Shown here: one piece after another, positions 9,401 through 20,068 of the stretch
Layout: each line of letters begins with the position of its first letter
How positions within the stretch are numbered: position 1 is the first letter of the stretch
Assembly: GCA_007570785.1 (NCBI GenBank)
Contig: ML664161.1
Location: 10,889,454 to 10,953,453, forward strand
DNA from: Antilocapra americana
Lineage: Eukaryota; Chordata; Mammalia; Artiodactyla; Antilocapridae
Length of the DNA stretch: 64,000 bases
Direction: 5' to 3'
Notes under the pieces: model-generated
Seen by the model: the letters and a program-made list of their open reading frames with translations, nothing else
Told to the model about the DNA's origin: nothing
Database searches by the model: none
Position numbers and translations under genes: made by a program

Positions 9401-9855
9401 ATACATGCAGCCAACTTGGAGGAAATATCCTCAAAAGGCAATATAAAGTCTGATGCAGAGCTAAAGGGGAGAGAACCCCATCTGGTTGGCTGTGACAGTA
9501 ACATAGCTGTTTAGATGCTGAGAAATAAATACTTGAGACTTCTTTCACCACTATTATTTACATATTCTCCATTTCTCCTTGCTTACTGCCTTTTTGAGAC
9601 AGTGCACAATTTAGATCTCTTTCTTCTCAAAGTAGTTGCTACTGAAAGCAGAAGACTCAAATCCATCTTTCCAATTCATTGTACCCTGGGGATGACTTTG
9701 TGTGCCTTCTCTTAAGCAAAAATGTCTCTATCTCCCTGTTTCTTGAGTCATATCTGGGTTTTTATATACACATCTCAAATATCAGATTTGATTGTTTTAC
9801 CACAACATTATTCAAAGGTCATCTGAAACGTTTTTGTTATTTTTTTTCCCAATAG
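6487..9855 (+). other. NLGN1: NLGN1 intron (3369 bp)
   Basis: The intron is bounded by GTATTA and AATAG and is phase 1 at both ends. It is AT-rich and almost free of recognisable young repeats, unlike the flanks. Short open frames inside it show no similarity that I recognise and are chance. Confidence 0.9.
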
Positions 9856-10645
9856 GACTCTTTCAACGAGCAATAGCTCAAAGTGGAACAGCCCTTTCCA
9901 GCTGGGCTGTTAGTTTCCAACCTGCAAAATATGCTAGAATGTTGGCCACAAAAGTTGGTTGCAATGTTTCAGATACAGTAGAGTTAGTGGAATGCCTGCA
10001 GAAGAAGCCTTACAAAGAACTTGTTGACCAAGATATTCAACCAGCACGATACCACATAGCCTTTGGACCTGTGATTGATGGTGATGTGATACCGGATGAC
10101 CCTCAGATACTGATGGAGCAAGGAGAGTTTCTCAACTATGATATAATGTTAGGAGTTAACCAAGGGGAAGGATTAAAATTTGTTGAAAATATAGTAGATA
10201 GTGATGATGGTATATCTGCTAGTGATTTTGACTTTGCTGTTTCCAATTTTGTTGATAACTTGTATGGATATCCTGAAGGCAAAGATGTTTTGAGAGAAAC
10301 CATTAAATTCATGTATACTGACTGGGCTGACCGTCATAACCCTGAAACCAGAAGGAAGACATTATTAGCTTTGTTTACAGACCATCAGTGGGTGGCACCA
10401 GCTGTAGCTACAGCAGATCTTCACTCAAATTTTGGTTCACCCACATATTTCTATGCCTTTTACCATCATTGCCAAACAGATCAGGTTCCAGCTTGGGCTG
10501 ATGCAGCTCATGGAGATGAGGTTCCCTACGTACTAGGAATACCTATGATTGGGCCTACAGAGTTGTTTCCTTGCAATTTCTCCAAAAATGATGTGATGCT
10601 GAGTGCAGTCGTAATGACATACTGGACAAATTTTGCTAAAACTGG
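9856..10645 (+). CDS. NLGN1: Neuroligin-1, large internal coding exon (C-terminal half of cholinesterase-like domain)
   Basis: This 790-nt exon encodes about 263 residues from [16 protein letters not shown] to YWTNFAKTG. It follows a T-rich tract and AATAG acceptor (9851-9855) and ends in phase 2 before GTAGGT at 10646. It supplies the second half of the extracellular cholinesterase-like domain, including the dimer-forming helices typical of the family. The histidine in [11 protein letters not shown] sits where cholinesterases have their catalytic histidine, so this residue is kept although the serine in the preceding exon is not. Sequons NVS and NFS are visible. The reading frame is open throughout with no damage, as expected for a strongly constrained synaptic gene. 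The first 64 bases of the open frame to its left are intronic. Confidence 0.97.
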
Positions 10646-11445
10646 GTAGGTAACTAAGGAATGAAGTTTGCTATACTTTAGTAAAAATATCCTCTTAAGC
10701 ACTTAAAGTATACATGTTTTGTGTGCAAACAATTTAATTTAGTAGGTTAATGCCAACGATATTTAAGTTCCTTTATTCAAAATTTATATTTGTGGTGTTT
10801 AAGAAATCACTGCTTTCTTCTTACTTTGTAAAGCTTATTAAGAAAGTCTTTTATCTTTATTGCATTACTCAATAATTAAATTTATTTTGCTTCTTTTTTT
10901 AATTGCACAGGATTTATTATTATTATTCAATAATGACAAGTTTTATTTTAGAGAGATTTTCAGGACTATATGCCTTTTGATCCTCCCAAGTACCTTGTGA
11001 GGAGAGCAGGTCAAATACGATAATCCCATTTTACAGAAAAAGGGCCTTAGGCTATGAAAGCTTACATAGATATATTCAAATGTCTAGTATATAGCAGCAT
11101 CAGGACTCCAATCCTCACCTGCCAATTCCAAATCCCAATTTTTTCCCACTGCTGTCTCTGCTAGCTTGCCTGTGAGAAAACTCACTTGTACTTGAATTTT
11201 CTAATCTTTGGATGTGTAGCAGTCCATGGGTAGAGAGAACAAGAAAGTGAGATTTACTCAAATTATGTTATCAACCATTAAACAACCTGCCTGAGATGGA
11301 ATTGCTATTTCTAAATTAACCCAAGTTACATTAAAACAGTCTAAAGCCTTGCTGAGTTACCTCTTCAATTAAATGTTAAACTAGTGCTATTGTGATTTTT
11401 TAAAAGAATAAAGCAAATTTCTTTCTCATAATTTCTCTTTTCTAG
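10646..11445 (+). other. NLGN1: NLGN1 intron (800 bp) with an old MIR
   Basis: The intron is bounded by GTAGGT and TTTCTAG, phase 2. A diverged MIR SINE lies near 10975-11150. The remainder is AT-rich with no other feature. Confidence 0.9.
10975..11150 (-). repeat. MIR SINE remnant
   Basis: The stretch containing CCCATTTTACAGAAAAAGG, and further on ATCAGGACTCCAATCC, matches the core and tRNA-related part of MIR read in reverse. It is heavily diverged, as expected for this ancient mammalian family. Confidence 0.6.
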
Positions 11446-12268
11446 TGACCCAAATCAACCAGTCCCTCAAGACACAAAATTCATCCATACCAAACCCAAC
11501 CGCTTTGAAGAAGTAGCATGGACCAGATATTCCCAGAAAGACCAACTTTATCTCCATATTGGATTAAAACCAAGAGTTAAAGAACATTACAGAGCCAATA
11601 AGGTAAACCTCTGGCTGGAGCTGGTACCTCATCTGCATAATCTCAATGACATTTCTCAGTATACCTCGACAACAACTAAAGTGCCATCAACTGACATCAC
11701 TTTCAGACCTACAAGAAAAAATTCTGTACCTGTCACATCAGCCTTTCCCACTGCCAAGCAGGATGATCCCAAACAACAGCCGAGTCCATTTTCAGTGGAT
11801 CAAAGGGACTACTCAACAGAGCTGAGCGTCACTATTGCCGTTGGAGCATCACTGCTCTTTCTGAACATCTTGGCCTTTGCAGCCCTGTACTACAAAAAGG
11901 ATAAGAGGAGACATGACGTTCACAGGAGATGCAGCCCTCAGCGCACGACTACCAATGATCTGACCCACACACAAGAAGAGGAGATCATGTCCCTCCAAAT
12001 GAAGCACACTGATTTGGATCATGAATGTGAGTCCATCCATCCACATGAGGTGGTTCTTCGGACCGCCTGCCCCCCAGATTACACACTAGCTATGAGGAGG
12101 TCACCTGACGATGTTCCCTTAATGACACCCAACACCATTACAATGATTCCCAACACTATACCAGGGATTCAGCCCTTACACACATTCAATACATTTACTG
12201 GAGGACAGAACAATACTCTGCCCCATCCCCACCCCCACCCCCATTCACATTCAACAACCAGGGTATAG
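11446..12268 (+). CDS. NLGN1: Neuroligin-1, terminal coding exon (stalk, transmembrane helix, cytoplasmic tail)
   Basis: The exon starts after TTTTCTAG (acceptor ending 11445), completing a split glycine codon to read GDPNQPVPQ, and ends at TAG 12266-12268. In order it encodes the end of the cholinesterase-like domain; a Ser/Thr/Pro-rich juxtamembrane stalk (about 11645-11815) that is probably O-glycosylated; one membrane helix ([19 protein letters not shown], about 11824-11890); a basic stop-transfer run ([10 protein letters not shown]); and a cytoplasmic tail of about 125 residues. The tail contains [14 protein letters not shown], the tyrosine-containing gephyrin-binding motif known for neuroligins, a His-Pro repeat ([10 protein letters not shown]), and the C-terminal PDZ ligand TTRV that binds PSD-95-type scaffolds. 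It is intact, with no frameshift or premature stop. Confidence 0.97.
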
Positions 12269-14030
12269 CCAGATAAGAGAAACAAACTATTTTTTTTTTG
12301 ATGGATTGCAGTAAAAGATTACTGAAGATTCCTTGGCTTTCAATCTACAAGACTCTTACTATTTAAATAAGGAGGAATATTATGTGAATATACATATCAA
12401 GAACTTTGGGGGTTTTGAAAAAAAAAAAAGAGAATTGTACATATATACACAAATCAACTTTAAAAGCGAATTTCAATTGCTTGAAGCAATTGTTCTGAAT
12501 GATACTTTTTCATTCACATTCAAGAATTAATTTTTTGAAGATTTATGTTACATAATGGAATTAGGCATGTGGAACACCAAACAGGAAAGAACTTATGTCT
12601 GAAATACAAAATAGAAAAATTTTAAAAATAACCATGAATATGCACAAGGGACACACCAATGGAATGTCAGATAATTTTCACCAGTTTTTATTTGGAGCTG
12701 TTTTATTGTGTAGACCATATTTACATATTTGGATAAGTACACAAAGCACCAATGCTGTTAATGGCCTTAGCAGAGGCTCATGCTGAAATTTGCCAGTAAA
12801 ACAAAGAAGTTTAAAGACTGGCAGGTACAACATTATCACATAAGTGCTGTCAGTATAAAGTTGTGGGGATAAAGGAAACTGGATATTTTTAGCACGATGT
12901 GCATGATAATTTATATGCTTGGTGGCTGTGCTGCTGATTAAGCCGTAATTAAAATTCTTCTCATCCCATTGAAGTTTTTAATAGAAGCTTCCTCCATCAA
13001 TTGGCAGAACCTAAAGAAGAATTTAGGGGGCAAAAGTAATTACAATAAAATAATTCACAGTAGTTTTGATAATAGAAGGGATTAGTTACTAAATGTATCT
13101 GAAGAAACTATAGGTATAGTGGTGAATACTCGCTGATATGAATCCCAGAAAAAAAAATTCCTGTGTTTTTAATGTTCTTTTCATTCCCATCTAAATATTT
13201 TCTAGAAATATAACCCTAATCGGACATGTGTTACAGGATCTATAATTTGCTGTGGTTTTTGTTATTCTGTATTTTGTTCCTTTGGGTAAGGTGAAGTGTG
13301 TCCAAAGAGTAACTTGCAAGTTTTTTATGATCTGAGGATGCCCCAAATTACCACTCTGATTACAGTTCTCAGTTCATTGATTTACTCATGTTGCATGACA
13401 AAATGTTTACTAATAATAATTCAATATAAAGTTATGTCCCTCCTCACATCACTTATCTTTCACTGAGGTTCATTCACTGGAATTTACTCACACAGTCTCA
13501 ATAGAGTGCAATGTAGATAAAGAACCTAGAAGGAGTGTCAACACCTGGAGGATTGTAGTCTTACACGTACGTGTGATTTTAAATGAATATTCTAAGACCA
13601 CAGAAAACTCTTCATCCCCTTGTTGTTTACCAGTAACAGTATATCACAGATCTTTCCAAATGTTTGTATATGTAATCAGATGTACATTTATATTAAAAAA
13701 AATTGAGATGGACTTAAAGAGCACATCCTGATAAATACTTTCTCTCTTACCTGTACTATATTTCTATTAGACTAAAGTTATGTGATTTTTTTTTACATTT
13801 TTTCAGATGACTAGCAATTTTGATAGTTTGTAAGATAATGCAAAGAACTTTCTCTGACAAACTAACTGCAGTAACAGAAACCTTTCTTTTCAGTTACTCT
13901 TTTTCAAGAATGAAAGCTTATTATACAAAAAAAAAATTGTATACTACTTGATGGAAACAACTTTGTACATCTTGGCCATGTCACTGGTCATTGCGCGAAA
14001 TAAAATAATGACTATTAGTCCAATGCTAAG
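12269..14030 (+). other. NLGN1: NLGN1 3' UTR (minimum extent)
   Basis: Sequence after the TAG at 12266-12268 is AT-rich, unique-looking and free of young retroposons for about 3.2 kb, which fits a conserved 3' UTR. The best polyadenylation signal I see is AATAAA at 13999-14004. Further AATAAA hexamers near 14408 and 14643 are alternatives, so the true end could lie further right. Short open frames at 12333-12786 are chance. Confidence 0.7.
13999..14004 (+). terminator. NLGN1: Candidate polyadenylation signal AATAAA for NLGN1
   Basis: A canonical hexamer about 1.73 kb past the stop codon, followed within 60 bases by T/G-bearing sequence (GATCTTTGCTC). Alternative hexamers occur near 14408 and 14643. 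Choosing between them needs transcript ends. Confidence 0.4.
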
Positions 14031-15475
14031 AGACATGATCTTTGCTCATTAAAGAGCTAAAATGTTTATTGCTGTTTTGTCTTTTTTTAAAAACAAAAAA
14101 AGAAGAAAAAAAATGAAACATGACTGTCTCAGAGAGCCATTTCTCTAGACCAGTCGGGTTTTTGAAGACATGTAGGTAACTTCTACAGAAGACACACTGT
14201 GTATTTAGTCAAGTCTCATCTAAAATTAAACTGATGAAACATTAATTTTATTATGAATTTATAAGCCCAGGAACTCATGAAAAGTATTAGCATTGTATTT
14301 TTAAATACCTCTTCTTGTAAAAGTGGTGTGGAGATAAAATGTGTCAATCGTTTTCAGTTAGAAACACACATTCCAATTCTGATCATCAAGAAACAGGTCT
14401 ATTGGAAATAAATGTGCAACATTTATGAAATACAATATCTAGGTTCCCAATATCAGGGTGATTAAATTCCCATAGAGTAGTGGATAGAAAGTTATCATTC
14501 TAAGAAAATTTTAAAGTGCTGAGCAAGACTTTAAGCTAACAATAAAGATAAAAATCTTCTATTTTGAGGAATTTATTTACTTGTAATTCCCCCTCCCAAT
14601 TATTAACTATCAGTAAAATGTAGATGTTCCTCCATAACTTCAAATAAAAATCTGTTGGAAGCAAAAAAAGTCTTCAAAATCCAGAGCGGTCTATGTTCAG
14701 TTTTTGCCTGATGTGATTATGCTTTTAGGCTGTGAACTGCCAATGTAAACATAAAGAACTGTTTTGCATCTTAAATATTGTTTAATCAGAAAACTGTCTT
14801 TTACTATGTTGATTAAACAAAAGATAAATACAAAAATAGAAATGACAACAAAATAAGATATAAATGAAATCTTTCATATGCATTACTTCACTTAGCAAAA
14901 CCATTCTATTTTAATGATGGCCTTATTTATATCAATCTACTTATCTGTTACTCTAAACTTATCTATTACTCAATCTACCTAGCTATCTTAACAGACATTT
15001 ATTTTATACTAATTTAGGGAAATGACCTAGGAAAACAAAGCATAGCCCTATTTTGTTTTTATTAATGTAGCAAAAAGTTTGTGGAAGATAAAGCAGCTCT
15101 AAGTTTTATTACTGTTTGAGGTCATGATGACATCATTTGAGCTTTAGTTGCTAGTTTTATATTGCAGCAGCTAGTTTTCTGAATGTAAAATGATGTCCCA
15201 CAATAAATAGAACAGTAAGAACTGTTTTTAAAGCTGAAACGAATTTTAAATGCAATAAGTATTTTGAATAATGTTATTAGATTTTACCCAAATGTTTTAA
15301 ATATATTTATTTAGATGATGATTTTCTTTAGAAAACAAGTCACAAAATTAAAAGAGTATTTTTGTCATCACATATTAATTCAAATTTCCCTGCCTCTGCT
15401 GAAACTGCAAATAGCCGAGGCTGCTTACAATTTATACAAATATTAAGCCAAAATTAACTTTATTTCATTTTCTTC
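14031..15475. other. Distal NLGN1 3' UTR or 3' flank, no distinct feature
   Basis: AT-rich sequence without recognised repeats or open frames of interest. It may be an extended 3' UTR, since no clear boundary is visible before the BovB insertion at 15476. Confidence 0.6.
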
Positions 15476-17633
15476 AGTTCAGTTCAGTTGCTCAGTCGTG
15501 TCCAACTCTTTGCGACCCCATGGAATACAGCACTCCAGGCTTCCCTGTCCATCACCAACTTCCGGAGCTTGCTCACACTCATGTTCATCGAGTAGGTGAT
15601 GCCATCCAGCCATTTCATCCTCTGTCAACCCCTTCTCTTCCCACTTTCAATCTTTCCCAGCATCAGGGTCTTTTCAAATGAGTCAGTTCTTCATATCAGG
15701 TGGTCAAAGTATTGGAGCTTCATCTTCATCATCAGTCCTTCCAATGAATATTCAGGACTGATTTTTTTTAGGATGGACTCATTGGATCTCCTTGCTGTCC
15801 AAAGAACTCTCAAGAGTCTTCTCCAGCACCACAGTTCAAAAACATCAATTCTGTGGTGCTCAGCTTTCTATATAGTCCAACTCTCACATCCATACATGAC
15901 TACTGGAAGAACCATAGCTTTGACTGTATGGACCTTTGTTAGCAAAGTGATGTCTCAGCTTTTGAATATGCTGTTTAGGTTGGTCATAGCTTTTCTTCCA
16001 AGGAGCAAGTGTCTTTTAATTTCATGGCTGCAGTCACCATCTGCAGTGATTTTGGAGCCCAAATAATAAAGTCTCACTGTTTCCATTTTTTCCCCATCTA
16101 CTTGCCATGAAGTAATGGGACTTGATCTTAGTGCCATGATCTTGGTTTTCTGAATGTTGAGTTTAAAGCCAACTTTTTCACTCTACTCTTTCACTTTCAT
16201 CAAGAGGCTCTTTAGTTCTTTGCTTTCTTCCATAAGGGTGGTGTCATCTGCCTATCTGAGTTTATGGATATTTCTCCCAGCAATCTTGATTCCAGCTTGT
16301 GCTTTATCCAGCCTGGCATATCGCATCAGGTACTCTGCATATAGGTTAAATAAGCAGGGTGACAATACACAGCATTGACATACTCCTTTTCTTATTTGGA
16401 AACAGTTTGTTGTTCTATGTCCACCTCTAACTGTTGTTTCTTGACCTGCATACAGATTTCTCAGGAGGAAGGTAAGGTAGTCTGGCATTCCCATCTCTTT
16501 AAGAATTTTCCACAGTGTGTTGTGATCCACACAGTCAAAGGCTTTGGCATAGTTAATAAAGCAGAAGTAGATGTTTTTCTGAAACTCTCTTGCTTTTTTG
16601 ATGACCCAACAGATGTTGGCAATTTGATCTCTGGTTTCTCTGCCTTTCCTAATCCAGCTTGAACATCTGGAAGTTAATGGTTCACATACTGTTGAAGCCT
16701 GGCTTGGAGAATTTTGAGCATTACTTTGCTAGTGTGTGGGATGAGTGCAATTGTGCAGTAGTTAGAATATTCTTTGTCATTGCCCTTCTTCTGGATTGGA
16801 ATGAAAACTGACCTTTTCCAGTTCTGTGGCCACTACTGAGTTTTCCAAATTTGCTGGCATATTGAGTGCAACACTTTCACGGCAACATCTTTCAGGATTT
16901 GAAATAGCTCAAGTGGAATTCCGTCACCTCCATAGCTTTGTTCATAGTCTTGACTTTTCCAGGATGTCTGGCTCTAGGTGAGTGATCACACCATTGTGGT
17001 ACCTGGGTCATGAAGATCTTTTTTGTATAGTTCTTCTGTGTATTCTTGCCACCTCTTCTTAATATCTTCTGCTTCTGTTAGGTCCACACCATTTCTGTAC
17101 TGTATTGTGCCCATCTTTGCATGAAATGTTTCCTTTTGTATCTCTAATTTTCTTGAAGAGATCTCTAGCCTTTCCTATTCTATTATTTTTCTCTATTTCT
17201 TTGCATTGATCACTGAAGAAGGCTTTCTCATCTCTCCTTGTTATTCTTTGGAACTCTGCATTCAAACGGGTATATCTTTCCTTTTCTCCTTTTCCTTTCA
17301 CTTCTCTTCTTTTCATAGCTATTTGTAATGCCTCCTCAGACAACCATTTTGCCTTTTTGCATTTCTTTTTCTTGGGGATGGTCTTGATCACTGCCTCTTG
17401 TACAATGTCATGAACCTCCATCCATAGTTCTTCAAGCACTCTGTCTGTCAGATCTAATCCCTTGAATTTACTTGTCTCTTCCACTGTATAATCATAAGGG
17501 ATATGATTTGGGTCATACCTGAATGATCTAGTGGTTTCCCCTACTTTCTTCAATTTACTTCTAAATTTGGCAATAAAAAGTTCATGATCTGATTTGATTG
17601 TCTTGCTATTATACAAATTATTGTCAACAGTTT
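15476..17633 (-). mobile_element. BovB (RTE) LINE, 5'-truncated, about 2.2 kb
   Basis: Read on the minus strand this is the 3' two-thirds of BovB. Visible pieces are the segment after the endonuclease (17059-17616: SDHELFIAKFRSKLKKVGET), the reverse transcriptase (16252-16530: MDHNTLWKILKEMG and following) and the C-terminal region (15955-16137: SWQVDGEKMETVRLY). The RT catalytic motif is damaged: the tyrosine codon of YADD is TAG (near 16252), ending that frame. The endonuclease is absent. The 3' end at 15476 carries the CAGTT/TTCAG repeat that replaces poly(A). BovB is known to have reached ruminants by horizontal transfer from squamate-related sources. It lies just downstream of NLGN1 in antisense. 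Confidence 0.93.
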
Positions 17634-17984
17634 AATGTTGTTTTAGAGAATGGGATTATCAATATAAAAGTGACACTTCTCATAGTTTTAAATTTTTGTT
17701 GAATATGTTGACTGTGAACAAAATCTACTTGGCTACTACAGATTTCTCATGAGTTCCTTTATTAACTGTAGGAAATTGGAAAATCATTTGCTACAGCATG
17801 AAAAATACCCAGCTTGAATCTGGAGAGATCATGCTAATAGCTCAAAGCAGAAAATTTGAGTAACATATAGATTATTTTATTCTTCATTTCAAGTTTGAAA
17901 GTTGACCAAATAATGCTTTAATTCTAATGTTTTTGATCTGTACCACATGAAAGCAGCAACAAAGTTTTTAAAAACAATCAACCA

Positions 17985-18042
17985 GTATGGCAAAACCAAC
18001 ACAATAATGTAAAGGAAATAATAAATAATTTAAAAAATAAAT
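17985..18042 (+). mobile_element. L1 3'-end micro-insertion with 15-bp target-site duplication
   Basis: GTATGGCAAAACCAACACAA followed by an A-rich AATAAAT tail is the 3' end of ruminant L1. A perfect AAAAACAATCAACCA lies on both sides (17970-17984 and 18043-18057). The total insert is 58 bp. Confidence 0.85.
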
Positions 18043-19999
18043 AAAAACAATCAACCATACATAGTACTAAAGAATATAGCAAGGATGCCATTAATCTTCT
18101 TACAGAAAAGAAATGCCAAAACTCAGTTGTTTTATCCATAACATATTCTTCTCAGTTACTTCACCTGTTGACATATTTATATTGACATATGTTAATGTAA
18201 TGAAAAGATTCAAAGACTGTGGTTTTGTGTTCCAGTTTAAAGACACTGCTACATAGAATTTACTGGGATTCTTTTCTTGGCGAGTTTCACAGAAATACTT
18301 TCACGGGGTAAAATGATGAATGGAATCCTTAGGAAGCTGTCAAATATCATGGCAGCCCTTTGATGTTTGCTTTCTTCTGTGTTATTGGTTCAAAGTACTG
18401 GCCTTCCCCTTCATTTCTAGTAATTAGTTGTTATAGACTATCACTTTTTAATGTGAGTGAAAATTAGATAATTTGGTTATACTTGTGAAAACATGCTCCC
18501 AAATAAATTCAATTAATGGGCACTTCCCTGCTGAGATTTTGTTATCATTCATTTAATTATCTTGTCAAGCTTTATTGTTACGACAGTTGTTTTGGCTTTT
18601 TAGTCAATAAACTAAGGGAATTTCTTCAGCAGCCTTATACCTCTCCTGCACTTGATATAGCAGCATGCACTTCAAATTTCATCAGAAGTCACTAAAGAAA
18701 TTTCCTACTGAGGTGAGGTATTTAGTAACCAGCTTGATTATTTTTCATACGCATTCTGATTTGGTTTTATTATGACAGTTTGCTGTATTTGTATGCAAGC
18801 CAGAAACCATTTCAATTTGAAAAACGTTGGAGCATCTATAGACTGGAATGACCATGAGCAGGGCATAAGTGCCTTTCTTCCTAGGATTTTATTTATGAAC
18901 ATTATTGTCTTTTTTAATTTGCAGCTCCTAATAATTCAATTTAAAAGGTATAATTGGATGATCATGTTATAAGTTTCCAATATGAAAATTTTATTTAAAA
19001 AAGTCTTTTCTTGAATTTAGTTTGATTTTTTTGTATGTTACCAAATGGGTCCAAATGACTTCTGGACAGAGCAAGGTGAGTTTTTGGATAGCAACAATTA
19101 TTTAGCATTTTACTTAATGGTACATGTAGAAGTTTAAATCTATAGCAAACTTTTTTTTTCCAAATAAGTAATTTTAATGTAAAAGAAGTCTGAGTTGTCA
19201 GGGAAAATTATAAATCAAGCAGTTATGTAATTTTTTCTAGTCAATCATTACATATACCATATGGTATATATAGCTTAGGAACTATATGGTTTATAGAATA
19301 TTTATGATGGCCCTTCCAGACTCATATATTTACAAATGAAAAATGAAATTGTATTAATATATCTCTCTATGTATGTATCGATGTGACAGAATTTAATTCT
19401 CTATGAAAAGTCAAGCCAAAGTGCTAGCAGTTTTGTGTTGAAATGAATGATAATAATTAGAGCTTTAAAGAAACTTGTACAAATACAGTAACAAAAACTC
19501 AGCAGATGAAATTAAAGCAGAGAAACTATTTTTGAACGCTGTATCCAGAAGTGATATCTGTATTAGATGGTGTGTTTAGAAGGATTTTAGTGTTTTTGAT
19601 TCATCCCTCTCTGCACTTATCATTTAGCATATTAATGGGACATATGTCATGTTTTTTGTAATAAAAGGCCATTGGGTTGTCATGTTTCAGTTTGTGTTTG
19701 ACATCCATGGCTTTCATTAAAAGCAAATTCATCATCACAAATAAATATTACCATGTTTTCCAAGTTGTGTTGACCATTTTTAAACTCAGAAATAATTTTT
19801 TCTTTGCTTGACACACACAAAAACATTTCCAAGATAAATGTTCCCTTGCAACTTCTTTCTATTGCCCACACCTATGCTGACAGTTCTGATTTGATGGAAA
19901 CAATGATATTTTATGATCTGTTCACCTCTTGGTGAAGGCAGGGAAAGAATTTGGAGAGTCAAGTTTGGGAACTTGGATACAGTTGTTACACAGCTTGTC

Positions 20000-20068
20000 A
20001 AAAGAGAGAGAGATGAGGAAAAGAAAAAGAGGAATGAGGAAATGAAGGAGAAAAAAAGGAAGAAAAGT
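20000..20068. repeat. GA-rich low-complexity tract
   Basis: A nearly pure purine strand of about 70 bases (AAAAGAGAGAGAGATGAGG and following). Simple-sequence DNA with no other feature. Confidence 0.8.

Noticed and set aside
12333..12786. Small open frames after the NLGN1 stop
   Set aside because: AT-rich chance frames inside the 3' UTR.
17059..17616. 185-codon minus-strand open frame as a host gene
   Set aside because: It is the BovB segment upstream of the RT domain, 5'-truncated, without endonuclease.
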